Assembly (NCBI GenBank): GCA_900319235.1
Contig: ONNR01000003.1
Span: 124,001-188,000, forward strand
Origin: an uncultured Prevotellaceae bacterium
GTDB taxonomy: Bacteria; Bacteroidota; Bacteroidia; Bacteroidales; UBA3663
Reading direction: 5' to 3'
Length of the DNA: 64,000 nt
The notes below the pieces were generated by a model that was not told the DNA's origin, did no database searches, and worked only from the letters and a program-made list of their open reading frames with translations. Position 1 is the first letter of the stretch. The number at the start of each line of letters is the position of its first letter. Positions 18,984 to 28,500 of the stretch are shown piece after piece. The position numbers and the translations under genes are program-made.

Positions 18984-19370
18984 CTACAAAGACTTCCTCT
19001 GATAATGCTTGAAGAAGAAATCATCAGAATTACTGCCTGCATTGTTCAGCATGATTGCGTGCAGATGACCACGAATTTGCCATTGGGCACTCTTGGATCA
19101 TTAGTAATATCCCAATACGTAATTCCTTCTGGTTCATCTCTAGTACCATCAAATTGGTATCTAAAATCTTCGCCTTTCTGCTCAGAATGTGCAATTCTAA
19201 TTGCATTTTCCTTTTACTGCTATAGCTGGATTCTGCTCAACTTTAAACACTGATATTCCTATCCTAAATTGATCTAGATTTTTCTTCGAAGGGTCTCGTC
19301 CCTTATAATTAGCAACAAAACCATTTGAAAGGTGTAAATAGTTGCTATTATCGAAACACCCTCCCTGCAT
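18984..19370 (-). pseudogene. Decayed, frameshifted fragment of a caspase-like protein paralogue
   Basis: Reverse-strand translation gives three pieces in different frames that line up in order with the intact neighbour at 19737-21350. They are MQGGCFDNSNYLHLSNG (intact VQGGCFDNENHLHINNG), then QFDGTRDEPEGITYWDI (intact QFNGTGEEPSGITYWDL), then HLHAIMLNNAGSNSDDFFF followed by KHY (intact CLHAIMSDNNGRGDDDLYF followed by KHY), ending in a stop at 18984. At least two frameshifts are needed and the caspase half is missing. It is a broken duplicate or relic of the same family, which implies repeated gain or duplication here. The open frame on the plus strand at 18849-19253 is its antisense shadow. 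Confidence 0.85.
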
Positions 19371-19410
19371 ATCTTTTTAAGATTCAAAACCATCATTTGT
19401 TCGTCATCAT

Positions 19411-19619
19411 TAGTGTCCCGTAAAAGTTTCAAAATTAACCTCTGAACAAATTGAGTTTTAGCCTATTATTAGTTGCTATGTAATGAAACGGATTTGAATT
19501 AGCATACATTGGAATCATTGCAGGTAAACTTAACAAAGGCCATCTAGAAACTATTTGAGACACTTTTAGGGCTACTAATAAACGAATTTACGTTTTGTTC
19601 CATTTTTAACGGGACACTA
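19411..19619. mobile_element. Short insertion-sequence-like relic with terminal inverted repeats
   Basis: The ends TAGTGTCCCGT (19411-19421) and ACGGGACACTA (19609-19619) are inverted copies, continuing imperfectly into TAAAA. Inside, on the minus strand, an open stretch ending at a stop at 19435-19437 encodes about 45 residues (MIPMYANSNPFHYIATNNR) that look like a protein tail but that I cannot assign. The layout fits an internally deleted insertion sequence or miniature element. No target duplication is obvious. Confidence 0.55.
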
Positions 19620-19637
19620 GTGACTTCAAATAATTAT

Positions 19638-19723
19638 TAGTGTCCCTTAAAAGTTTCAAAAACAATCTTTAAAAATGATGACTTATAGTGTATATCGAAA
19701 TTGATTTTGAAACTTTTAAGGGA
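19638..19723. mobile_element. Miniature inverted-repeat element related to the preceding relic
   Basis: TAGTGTCCCTTAAAAGTTTC at 19638-19657 is close to the left end of the element at 19411. A 19-bp inverted copy (TTTTGAAACTTTTAAGGGA) lies at 19705-19723, 14 bases beyond the stop of the caspase-like gene. The total is about 86 bp with a loop of about 43 bases. It may be two facing end relics, and could incidentally act as a weak terminator. Confidence 0.5.
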
Positions 19724-19736
19724 TATAAAAGATTTT

Positions 19737-21350
19737 TTATTCAAAAATAACAGTGTCTGGATAATCTGAAATCATCACACAACGATTTTGTCTCGAGTAC
19801 AATTTCAGCTTACCGTTGGTGTATTTCAATAATTCATTCAAAGTGACCTTATTATCTTTGTTTGAATCGGCTTCCATATCATGTTTTTGTCCAGGAAGGA
19901 AGTCGTATCCGGCGCCACAAGCCCAATACCTTGTCGCCCAGTTGCCCAATACAGTATCTCCATCAGAACTTTCGTCAGAAAGAGCAGATGCTATAATAAA
20001 GGAATTCGGACTGCGTAATGGGGTTGCGCTTCCTGAATGACATGCTTCAATCATAATAATATGCTTGCCCGAAATTTTGTCTAAAACACCTTTCAATCGT
20101 GTGTAGTACATAAAGTAATCTTGTTTTGTCCTATCATAACCAAGACAGAGCCCGTTCTCATTGCCATGGCAATTGATATAAATATAGTTCGAATCTCTTG
20201 ATATTTGATTATAAAAAATAGCACCGAGAATCTTTTCTACACCAGATTTAGGGATATTTTCAATAATCGTATAGTCAATACCACGGTTCTTATACAATCC
20301 AGCGATTAATTCTTGATTCTTTTTTCGCCTTTTTGCTTCGAAAGAAGAAGCCCCATCGCTATCTTCTGCAGTGATAATCACGCCCAACTTTGTTTGATGT
20401 GCCTGTGTTGGTAAGGTGTTTGTAACGGATACCCTGTCGTAGTGCTTAAAATATAAATCATCGTCCCCCCTTCCGTTATTGTCAGACATAATAGCATGTA
20501 GGCAACCTTTAACTTTTCCACCAACTTTCTTGTTTCTTAAGTCCCAATATGTAATTCCTGAAGGTTCTTCACCTGTTCCATTAAATTGATATTGGAATCC
20601 CTTCGATTGATTCGAACATGCTATGCGCTTAACTCGATAACAGGGTTTTGCACCTGTTTTAGGAATATCTGGAATATAGAATACTGAAATACCTCCTTTG
20701 TCATTTGCATAATTATGACTACCACCTTTAATAGTATAATCTCCATTGTTAATGTGAAGGTGATTCTCATTGTCAAAACAACCTCCTTGGACAAAATCAC
20801 GAGACAATCTATCGCCTGTCGCATTATATAGTCTTAAAAATGTTTTATATACAAGGAAATTATCACTCCTGTCCCGGATTTTTTCAAAATCAATCTCGTA
20901 TACCATAACGGGAGATGTATCATCAGTGAAGTCATTTCCAACATTATGGTCTGACGTGTAAAGGAGACCATCTTTAGGATTAATGGCACACCAATGAACT
21001 AAAGAAAATTTTTTACCGAATTTGTCTAATCGAGTTTTGGCGATGTAAGAAAGATTACTTGCATCGAAAACTGCGATATAAGGTGATCCATCAAGTGAAA
21101 CGGGAACGAAAAGATACCCCCCATAACAATCACAATCTCCAAGTCTGTATCCGCCATAGGAATTTTTTATGACTCCGCTAAAATCACTAGGCTTCTTAAC
21201 TTGCTTGTTAAGATCATGACTTAAAGGAAATTTCCAAATGTTCCCATTTTGTGTGAAAAACCAATTGTTGTCATCATGACAAACACCTTGTAATTCATGA
21301 CTCCATCCCATTTCTCGGTCTGAGGGATAATTAAACAAATAAGTATACAT
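19737..21350 (-). CDS. Caspase-like (clan CD) cysteine protease with propeller-like N-terminal region and EF-hand loop (537 aa)
   Basis: Residues about 1-330 contain repeated beta-rich stretches with Trp/Gly/Asp (GGYRLGDCDCYGGYLFVPV, WCAINPKDGLLYTSDHN, GGCFDNENHLHINNG), suggesting a propeller that binds a ligand. From about 335 a caspase-type alpha/beta domain begins (LGVIITAEDSDG) with the dyad His395 in YIYINCHGNENG and Cys437 in IIMIEACHSGSA. Residues 495-506, DSNKDNKVTLNE, form a canonical EF-hand calcium loop. No signal peptide or membrane segment is seen, so a cytoplasmic place is likely. The gene is AT-rich relative to its surroundings, stands next to a decayed paralogue and insertion relics, and follows a structured RNA. 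Its role is unknown; stress, death or defence functions are only possibilities. Confidence 0.8.
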   Translation of the reverse strand: MYTYLFNYPSDREMGWSHELQGVCHDDNNWFFTQNGNIWKFPLSHDLNKQVKKPSDFSGVIKNSYGGYRLGDCDCYGGYLFVPVSLDGSPYIAVFDASNLSYIAKTRLDKFGKKFSLVHWCAINPKDGLLYTSDHNVGNDFTDDTSPVMVYEIDFEKIRDRSDNFLVYKTFLRLYNATGDRLSRDFVQGGCFDNENHLHINNGDYTIKGGSHNYANDKGGISVFYIPDIPKTGAKPCYRVKRIACSNQSKGFQYQFNGTGEEPSGITYWDLRNKKVGGKVKGCLHAIMSDNNGRGDDDLYFKHYDRVSVTNTLPTQAHQTKLGVIITAEDSDGASSFEAKRRKKNQELIAGLYKNRGIDYTIIENIPKSGVEKILGAIFYNQISRDSNYIYINCHGNENGLCLGYDRTKQDYFMYYTRLKGVLDKISGKHIIMIEACHSGSATPLRSPNSFIIASALSDESSDGDTVLGNWATRYWACGAGYDFLPGQKHDMEADSNKDNKVTLNELLKYTNGKLKLYSRQNRCVMISDYPDTVIFE

Positions 21351-21397
21351 ATAATAGATTTAAAGGTTTGCCGACAAAACTCCGAACTTGGCAATTT

Positions 21398-21440
21398 AAA
21401 AATGAAAAGACGGGAGCTTTCTACTTCTTGCTTACCCGTC
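21398..21440 (-). terminator. Terminator-like hairpin at the end of the structured RNA
   Basis: GACGGG (21409-21414) pairs with CCCGTC (21435-21440), with an inner GAGC/GCTT match, and is followed on the minus strand by TTTTCATTTTT. It lies 48-90 bases before the start of the caspase-like gene, so read-through or attenuation would control that gene. Confidence 0.6.
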
Positions 21441-21700
21441 TCCGAGGCTTCTCGCATTGCCCAATCGATGGATAAGCAACGTTGAAAAGCCCACGTCTTG
21501 ATGATATGCCTAAACCGCCTCTTTGCCCATACAGACGTGGAGGTGGTGAATTACATTTCATCAACATGGACGCTTCCATCCGTTGCATTATCTTCATCGA
21601 TTTGAAATTTTGCGAGAATTTCGGAGGCGAAGATAACGACGTTGTAGCGTCTTTTTATAATAAGATCATTCTATTTGAGACATCGAAATGCCTTGGAATG
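21404..21700 (-). ncRNA. Rod-shaped structured RNA, 6S-like fold or novel
   Basis: Far-apart segments pair in strict nested order, making one long rod: 21440-21445 with 21621-21626 (CTCCGA/TCGGAG); 21449-21456 with 21611-21618 (TTCTCGCA/TGCGAGAA); 21463-21470 with 21595-21602 (AATCGATG/CATCGATT); 21471-21481 with 21581-21592 (GATAAGCAACG/CGTTGCATTATC, one bulge); 21491-21498 with 21533-21540 (CCACGTCT/AGACGTGG). The rod spans 187 bases, the size of 6S RNA. It has a perfect promoter upstream and a terminator-like hairpin at its end (21409-21440). 6S RNA, which binds RNA polymerase, is the nearest known shape, but no conserved sequence was verified. A leader of the caspase-like gene is the alternative. 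Confidence 0.6.
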
Positions 21701-21706
21701 ATAGCG

Positions 21707-21738
21707 CAAATATAAAGTGTTTTGTTTAAATCTCCAAA
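21707..21738 (-). promoter_or_regulatory. Consensus promoter of the structured RNA
   Basis: Minus strand: TTTG (21738-21735), exactly 20 bases, TATATTTG (21714-21707). The expected start is near 21700. There is no protein frame of note for 350 bases downstream, which is why the transcript is read as an RNA gene or long leader. Confidence 0.75.
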
Positions 21739-21821
21739 TTTAAATGTAATAAAATCGAAAATAATCACAATTTGAATTGTTTAGGTATATATTTTTTTAG
21801 AAAAATGTCCATTTTATGCTG

Positions 21822-21852
21822 AAAAAAGGGGACACGCTTGAAACGTGTCCCC
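21822..21852 (-). terminator. Intrinsic terminator of the pectin-type SusCD operon
   Basis: A perfect 9-bp stem GGGGACACG/CGTGTCCCC (21828-21836 and 21844-21852) with a 7-base loop and a six-T run on the minus strand. It lies 40 bases after the stop of the lipoprotein gene. Confidence 0.93.
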
Positions 21853-21891
21853 TTAAAGAATGATTAGATATTAATCACTGAATGTGATGGA

Positions 21892-23541
21892 TCAATCGTC
21901 GGTAGGAATCCAGCGTGGGTCACCGATTGGTTCATCGTAGAACTTCATCTTCCAGGTGAAATTACCATTGTCGGGATCGGCGAAGATCTGAGCAGAGGTG
22001 AGTTCGCTAGGTTCGAGATCGGTGATGTTGTTGCTGGCGAATACGCAGTCAGCTGCACGGAAGTTCTTGACAGCTGCGTCGATGGTGCCGTTGGAACGAG
22101 CACCGCGCGAAGCTTCGGGATCGAAGGTCTTGCCGAATACGCAGTACGAGATGGTGATGTTGGTGTCCTGTCCGTTGCAGTCGGCGAAGTAACGTCCGTT
22201 GGCGATGATGTTGTAGAACGTGCAGTAGCTGATCTGGATGCCCTTGACCATGGGGCTCTTCGAAGCCTCGATGAAGCTGCGCTGAGCGGTGTTGAACGTC
22301 GAGTTGGTGATGATGAGCTGGTCAACGATGGACTTGTCCTGGCCGATGTAGATCTGCGAGTAGCCATTGGCCGTCGAGAGGTTGTAGCCGATGCAGTTGT
22401 CGAACTTGATGAGTTCGTACTTCTGGTCGTTGCTGCCCTGCGTACGGATGATGGAGCGCTCGAAGTCGTGGATGTAGCAATCCTCGAACGAGAGTTCGGC
22501 GATGGTACATGCTGCACTCTGGTTGATGAGGTACTGGCATCCGCCGTCGGTGATCTCGACATTCTGGAAGCGGATGTAGGCGTGGCTATCGACGAGGTTG
22601 ACGCTCTTGCTTGGAGCGATGATCGGCTTGGCTGCGCCAGCAAGGCCGAAGAACGTGATAGAGAGTCCGTCGGGGAACTTGATGGAGGCATCGGAGCCAT
22701 CCTCGCTGGTGCCATTGAGGCTGTAGGTCACACCAGGCTGGAGCGCGAGGGTGACAGAGCAGTTGGCACTGCCTGCGGCCTCTTGAGCAGCTGCTGCGAG
22801 CTCCTTGATGAGATCCTGTGAGATGTGGGTCTCACCCTCGGGCATCGTGTACTTGTAGGATGCAGCGGGGATAGCGGCTGCGGTGGTGCCGGTAGCATTA
22901 CCGCGACGTGCATCGCCGTTGTAGAGGATTACGCTATAGGTAGTGGTAGGAGCAAGGCCGGTGACCGTCTTCTCGCCAGCTGCCTTCTCGGAGTCGGAGA
23001 TGGCGAGACGCTCGTTGTTGAATGCACCGCCGTTGATGATGAAGTGGGTGACTTCGGCACCTGGGGTCCACGAGAAGCGAATCCAGCTGTCGTCACGGTC
23101 TGCATCGGTCACGGGATTCATGATCTGCTCGGGACGTGTGGTGAAGTGACGACTGGAACCATCGATATAGTAGAACCACTTGGAGGAGGGGGTGCCGCTG
23201 TTGGAGCAGGAACGCATGCGCAGGAAGTAGTCGGTCTCGCCAGCCAGACCGGTGACGGTGAATGGCGTCTCGTTGGTCTCGAAGACTTTCGACGAAGTAG
23301 AAACCTCGTCCTGATAGAGAGAGTCCTGGCTGACCTCAATCTGATAGTAGTCGGCGCCTTCGATCTTGCCATAATCTACCACGGCGTATGTGTCGCCACG
23401 GGTTACGGAAAGACTGGTGGGTGTGAAGAGGCGGTTGAAGCTGCTGTCAACGTCCCAGTCGTTCCCTTCGGTGCAGGAGGTGGCAGCGGCTCCGAGGAGG
23501 AGTGCTGCGGATGCACAGATGATGAAATACTTATTTTTCAT
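21892..23541 (-). CDS. Surface lipoprotein with fibronectin-like and DUF4957/DUF5123-like domains (549 aa)
   Basis: The lipobox is AAATSC with Cys23. Residues about 40-135 and 140-225 are fibronectin type III-like (ADYYQIEVSQDS and VTGLAPTTTYSVILYNG). The rest is a right-handed parallel beta-helix type with repeated N/D-rich turns (YIRFQNVEITDGGCQYLIN, DCYIHDFERSIIRTQ, ITNSTFNTAQRSFIEAS), the DUF4957/DUF5123 layout seen in pectin loci of Bacteroidota. It probably binds or loosely processes pectin outside the cell; no lyase residues could be confirmed. It is the third gene of the operon, 19 bases after the susD stop. Confidence 0.82.
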   Translation of the reverse strand: MKNKYFIICASAALLLGAAATSCTEGNDWDVDSSFNRLFTPTSLSVTRGDTYAVVDYGKIEGADYYQIEVSQDSLYQDEVSTSSKVFETNETPFTVTGLAGETDYFLRMRSCSNSGTPSSKWFYYIDGSSRHFTTRPEQIMNPVTDADRDDSWIRFSWTPGAEVTHFIINGGAFNNERLAISDSEKAAGEKTVTGLAPTTTYSVILYNGDARRGNATGTTAAAIPAASYKYTMPEGETHISQDLIKELAAAAQEAAGSANCSVTLALQPGVTYSLNGTSEDGSDASIKFPDGLSITFFGLAGAAKPIIAPSKSVNLVDSHAYIRFQNVEITDGGCQYLINQSAACTIAELSFEDCYIHDFERSIIRTQGSNDQKYELIKFDNCIGYNLSTANGYSQIYIGQDKSIVDQLIITNSTFNTAQRSFIEASKSPMVKGIQISYCTFYNIIANGRYFADCNGQDTNITISYCVFGKTFDPEASRGARSNGTIDAAVKNFRAADCVFASNNITDLEPSELTSAQIFADPDNGNFTWKMKFYDEPIGDPRWIPTDD

Positions 23542-23560
23542 TTGTTATGAAGTTTTGAGA

Positions 23561-25510
23561 TTAATAGCCGTACGAATTCGAGATGGTGTTGTTGGCATCT
23601 GAAAGCGTAGAGGTAGAGATTGGCAAGAGGTAGCGGTTGATGACCTGGGGATTATCGACGAGACCTGCGCTGATGGTCGGCATGTTGGTGATGTACTGTT
23701 CGATGGTGAACTTGCCCCAAGCATTGACAGAATCGGTGCAGTGGAAGTCGGCAGCCGACTTGCCCTCGGTGAGCGTGTACCAGTTGACCGAGTTCCAGTC
23801 GATGACCGTCTTGGTGTCGTCGGTGTAGTTGAAGTAGAACTTGGTGGGCCACTTGTTGTCCTGAACGATGTTGGTGGCCGAACCGTCCTCCTTGGTGTCG
23901 TAGCTTACGAGGCCGATGGCATCGTAGTAGGTCTGCTTGGCCTCCAGGATCTTGGCAACGAGGAGGTTCCAGCGCTCGAGGTCGAACTTGCGGATGCCTT
24001 CGCCTACGAGCTCCCAGCCCTCTTCGTCAACGATGGCCTTGAAGAAGCCTTCCTTGGTCGATGGGAGAGAAGCGATGTAGTCGTTCTGTGGGGTGGCAAA
24101 TGCGCGGTTGTGAACCTGTGCAAGGGCCTCACGGGCGGTGATGCCTGCCCATCCTTCGGAAGAGGCATCCGGACCAGCGAGCTCGTTGAGCACTTCGGCA
24201 TACAAGAGGAGCACCTGCGAATAGCGCATACGAACGCAATCGACACCGGTCATCACCTTCGAGCTGGCGACGGCATTGACGGCCTGCCATTCCTCGTTCA
24301 TCCACTTCTGGTCCCACTTGCCGATGTAGAGCTGGAGGGGCTGGTTGGAGGCGAATGCCTGCTTGCCGCTGCTCCACTGGTAAGGCTGGCAGGAGATGTC
24401 GCGACGGAGGTCGCCCTGCTTGTAGGAGTAGAAGTGCATGGCCGTGGTCTGCTGCTTGGCTGAAGAGTTGCCATAGCCAAAGACGTTGCCTGCGCCGTTG
24501 TAGCGGGTGCCGATGGTGTAGCCGAGCTCACCGCTGGTGTTCATCAGCATGGGAATCTGGAAGATGTCCTCGTAGTAGGTGACATCGAGTTCGCGGGCAT
24601 TGACAAGCTGCCAGTGGTTCTCGAACGACGGGTTGAGCTTGTGTGGGCCGTTCTGGATGATGTCGGAAAGCTGGACGAGCGCCTTCTTGTAGTACTCGAG
24701 GTAGTTCTGATCGCGCTGGGTGGGATAGGTGCCGTCGGAGTAGGAAGCAGTCTCGTAGCCTGCCTTCGAGGTCTCGCGGATATTCCAGCCGCCACGGAGG
24801 AGAGCCACCTGTGCGTAGAGCGCCTTGGCATAGCCGCGTGTAGCATGCTCGGTGGTATAGCCGTTGCGTCCTGCCCAGGGGAGGAGATCAGCAGCTTCGG
24901 CGAGGTCGTTGAGCAGGTAGTCGAGGATCTCGTCGCGGTCGGTCTTGGTCAGCGCGTCGGTGACGTTGTCGCTGGTGGTTGGATCCATCTTCATGGGGAT
25001 GTCGCCGAAGAAGCGGATGAGGTCGAGGTAGAGCATGGCGCGCAGGGTGAGTGCTTCGCCCAGGTACTGGCCCATGTCGGTGCGCTGTTCCTTGGTGCCG
25101 TTGGCGTAGAGGTCGCTCTTGCGGATGCCGTCGATAGCGAGGTTACAGTTCTCGATGACGCCGTACATAGCCGTCCAGAGGGTGGTGATCTTCGACCAGC
25201 CGCCTGCAGTGACGTTGATGTAGTTCATGTAGCTGCGCTCGCTGGCAGCTGTGGTGGAGGAAGCTCCGCGACCATCGACAAGCTCGATGTCGGAGTTGGT
25301 GGACCAAACGATGGGGATGTACTGCGAATAGGTGGCATCCTGGGTGAGGCCGCCATAGATCTTGTTGATGACGTAGCCTGTATAGTAGGTGGAATTGTAA
25401 ACAGTCTCGGTGTTCTGCTCGGAGGGGGAGTTCTGGTCGAGGAAGTCATCGCAACCGGTCATCGCTACCATGCCAAGCATAAGGGAGGCAATTCCAAAAA
25501 TCTTTTTCAT
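23561..25510 (-). CDS. SusD-like glycan-binding lipoprotein (649 aa)
   Basis: I choose the Met whose codon ends at 25510 because it gives a clean lipoprotein signal (MKKIFGIASLMLGMVAMTGC, Cys20); an earlier Met four codons upstream is possible. SusD marks are LTLRAMLYLDLIRFFGDIP, ARGYAKALYAQVALLRGGW, VRMRYSQVLLLYAEVLNEL and the C-terminal EEGWELVGEGIRKFDLERW. Length is normal. It follows its SusC by 20 bases. Role: capture of glycan on the cell surface with the SusC at 25531-28776. Confidence 0.95.
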   Translation of the reverse strand: MKKIFGIASLMLGMVAMTGCDDFLDQNSPSEQNTETVYNSTYYTGYVINKIYGGLTQDATYSQYIPIVWSTNSDIELVDGRGASSTTAASERSYMNYINVTAGGWSKITTLWTAMYGVIENCNLAIDGIRKSDLYANGTKEQRTDMGQYLGEALTLRAMLYLDLIRFFGDIPMKMDPTTSDNVTDALTKTDRDEILDYLLNDLAEAADLLPWAGRNGYTTEHATRGYAKALYAQVALLRGGWNIRETSKAGYETASYSDGTYPTQRDQNYLEYYKKALVQLSDIIQNGPHKLNPSFENHWQLVNARELDVTYYEDIFQIPMLMNTSGELGYTIGTRYNGAGNVFGYGNSSAKQQTTAMHFYSYKQGDLRRDISCQPYQWSSGKQAFASNQPLQLYIGKWDQKWMNEEWQAVNAVASSKVMTGVDCVRMRYSQVLLLYAEVLNELAGPDASSEGWAGITAREALAQVHNRAFATPQNDYIASLPSTKEGFFKAIVDEEGWELVGEGIRKFDLERWNLLVAKILEAKQTYYDAIGLVSYDTKEDGSATNIVQDNKWPTKFYFNYTDDTKTVIDWNSVNWYTLTEGKSAADFHCTDSVNAWGKFTIEQYITNMPTISAGLVDNPQVINRYLLPISTSTLSDANNTISNSYGY

Positions 25511-25530
25511 TGTCTTAACCATTAAAATTA

Positions 25531-28500
25531 TTAGAATGTAACGTTAATGCCGGCTACCCAAGAGCGGCTGCGCGGATAAGCTGCGAAGTCGATGCCTGGG
25601 CACATGGGGTTGGAGTTGGTGTCAACCTCCGGATCGTTGCCAGAGTAAGGAGTCCAGCACATCAGGTTGTAGCCAGTGCAATAGATTCGAACGCTCTCGA
25701 GGAAGGCAACCTTGACCCACTTCTTGGGGAAGGTGAAGCCGAGGGTTACGTTCTGGAGGCGCAGGAAGGAGGCATCCTCGACGGCATCGCTGGTGATGAC
25801 GGAGGTGGAGGCTGCTGCGGGGTTGTAGCAGGAAGCGCCCGAGTTGATCTCGGCGAGGCGGCTGATGAGGCCATCGGTGCCACCGTAGTAGGAGATGGTG
25901 GAGCGCGACGGACGACCCAGGTTGAGGCCTGTGGCGGGATCAATCCAGGTGTAGCGACCATTGGCGATGCTGTAGTCATCGACGAGGTTGTAGTGCTGCT
26001 GCGAACCCTGGAAGAAGGAGGCTACGAGCTTCGAGCCGTTGACAATCTGGTTGCCGAGCGAGTAGTTGCAGAAGACGGCGTAGTCGAACCAGCGGTAGCG
26101 GCCATCGATGCCGAAGCCACCGGTGATGGTGGGCACGGTGTTGCCGAGCTTCTGGAACACAGCCTTGCCTTCGCCGTCAGCCTCGAGCTTGGGCGTACCG
26201 GGATAGAGTGTGCCGAAGTAGGTGTAGCTGTTGTTGTTGACACCGTCCTTGAGCACCCACTTGGAGCCGTCGTAAGTGATGTCGTTGGTGGAATAGAAAC
26301 CGGCGCTCTTGAAGCCCCAAACCTCACCGAGGCTGCCGCCTTCGGCAACGCGGAAGTCACCATCGGTGTAGTTGATGGCCGAACCTGCGAAGCTTGAGGT
26401 CTGGTAGGGGTTATCAGAGTTGAGCTCGTCGATATTGCTCTTGTTGTAGGCGATGTTGAAGTTGAAGTTGAGCGTGAAGTTCTTCGACTCGACAGCAGCA
26501 GCATTAAGGGCGAATTCGACACCCTTGTTGGAGGTCTGTCCGAAGTTCTGATACTGGTAGGAGTAGCCGCTCGAAGAGGGCACCTTGGCACGCATCAGCA
26601 GGTCCTTGGTGGTGTTCCAATACACCTCGAAGTTACCGGAGAGGCGTCCGTTGAAGAAGCCGTAGTCGATACCGAAGTTACGGGTAACGGTGGTCTCCCA
26701 GTTGAGGTTGGGGTTGGCGAGATAGGTGCCGTGCTCCATCATGGGGGTGTTGGCCTCGTTGAAGCCGGGGTGCTTGCCGCTGTTGCCAGCCATCGAATAG
26801 GTGGTCTTGAGGAGGCCCGAGGTGATGCGGTTGTTACCGGCAGTACCATAGGAGAGACGGAGCTTGAGGTTGGAGAGCCAGCTGGCTGTGCTCTGCATCC
26901 ATTCCTCGTCGGAGAGACGCCAAGCGAGGGCAACAGAGGGGAAAGCGCCCCAACGGTGACCTTCGCCGAACTTCGAGCTACCGTCGGCACGTACGGTGAC
27001 GGTGAGCAGGTACTTCTGCATCATGGTGTAGTTGATACGACCGAAGAACGAGAGCATGTTGTCGTCGGCCTTGATGTCCGACTCGTTGGGCAGCGCGGTG
27101 CCGATGGCGGTGTTGGCGAGGATCTCGTCAACGGTGAGCGAGCTGGGGAAGTTGACGCTGGTGTGGACGCGATCGACCTCGTTGCTCGAACTCCATTCCT
27201 GACCGATCATGACGTTGAGGTGGTCGCGCTTGCCGAAGAGCTTCTTGTTGTCGTAGGTTACGGTGTTGGCATTGCGCCAGTTGCGATAGTCCTTGGTGGT
27301 GAACTGTGCCTGCGGAGCGGTGGTGTAGCCGATCTTGGTGTTGTAGCGGGCTGCAAGCTCCTCATAGACCTGGTCGGTGTTGTAGTAGCGCCAGCCGTAG
27401 CCGAACTCGGAACGGAAGGTCCAGCCTTCGAAGGGCTTCCAGTTGATGCCGGCGTTGTAGTCCTGGCGGAAGCGGCGCTGCACCTTGTAGGTGGCATCGA
27501 GACGCTTGGACGGATCGACACGCTGCGAGGTGGAGTTCTCTTCGTCTTCGTCTCCACTGCTCAGCACGTTGATGGGAGCGAAGCGGATGGCCTGGCCGAC
27601 GATAGAGTTGGAGGCGTTGCCTTCCTGCTCGGTGCCGGAGCTGAGGCCGTCGATGACCTGGTAGGCGAGGCGTGCGTTGAAGTCAAGGGAGAGCCATTCG
27701 TTGAGGTTGGCGTTGATCTTGGCAGCAACGTTGTCCTTGCGGAAACCGGATTTGCGCATGATGGCGTTCTCGTCGCTGTGGGCGTACGAGATGTTGTACT
27801 TCATGTCCTTGGTGCCACCCGAGATGTTGGCGTTGTACTGCACCTGGTTGCCGGTGCGTCCGAAGAGCTCGTCCTGGTAGTCACGTCCTTCGACGGAGCG
27901 CCAGATCTCGAGGTCGTCGAATGAACCGTAACCCGAGACGAAGCCGGCGGACTGGGTGGCCGAAGCGATTTCGTACTGATAGTAGGCATACTCGTAGGGG
28001 CTGAGCACCTTCTGCAGACGGGTAGCCTGCTTCCAGCCGTAGGAGGCGTTGAAGCTCACCTGTGTCTTGCCTTCCTTGCCCGACTTGGTGGTGACGATGA
28101 TGACGCCGTTGGCACCACGGGCACCGTAGATGGCGGTGGAGGATGCGTCCTTCAGGACATCGATGCTCTCGATTTCGGAGGGCGCAATGTCGCTAATCGA
28201 AGCAACGGGGAATCCATCGACAATGTAGAGTGGAGAGTTGTCCTGCGAGAGCGAACCGCCACCACGCACGCGGATCTTGACGTCGGCATCGGGGGAGCCT
28301 TCGGTGGTGGTGACATTCACACCGGCCATCTTGCCGGTGAGCGCCTCAGAGGCACTGGTTACAGGCACAGCGGCAATGTCCTTGGCCTTGATGGAGGTGA
28401 CGGCACCGGTGAGGTCCTTCTTGGAGACGGTACCATAACCTACGACCACCACTTCCTCGAGGTTCTGCTGGTCCTCGAAGAGCTGGATGTCGAACTGTGC

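Noticed and set aside
18849..19253. 134-aa plus-strand frame as a gene
   Set aside because: It is antisense to the decayed caspase-like copy, whose reverse-strand pieces match the intact neighbour.
21221..21457. 78-aa minus-strand frame as the true start of the caspase-like protein with a membrane segment
   Set aside because: It is in another frame, its hydrophobic stretch comes from AT-rich sequence, and it begins within the terminator region of the RNA.
21482..21715. 77-aa plus-strand frame
   Set aside because: It lies over the structured RNA on the other strand and shows no recognisable domain or start context.
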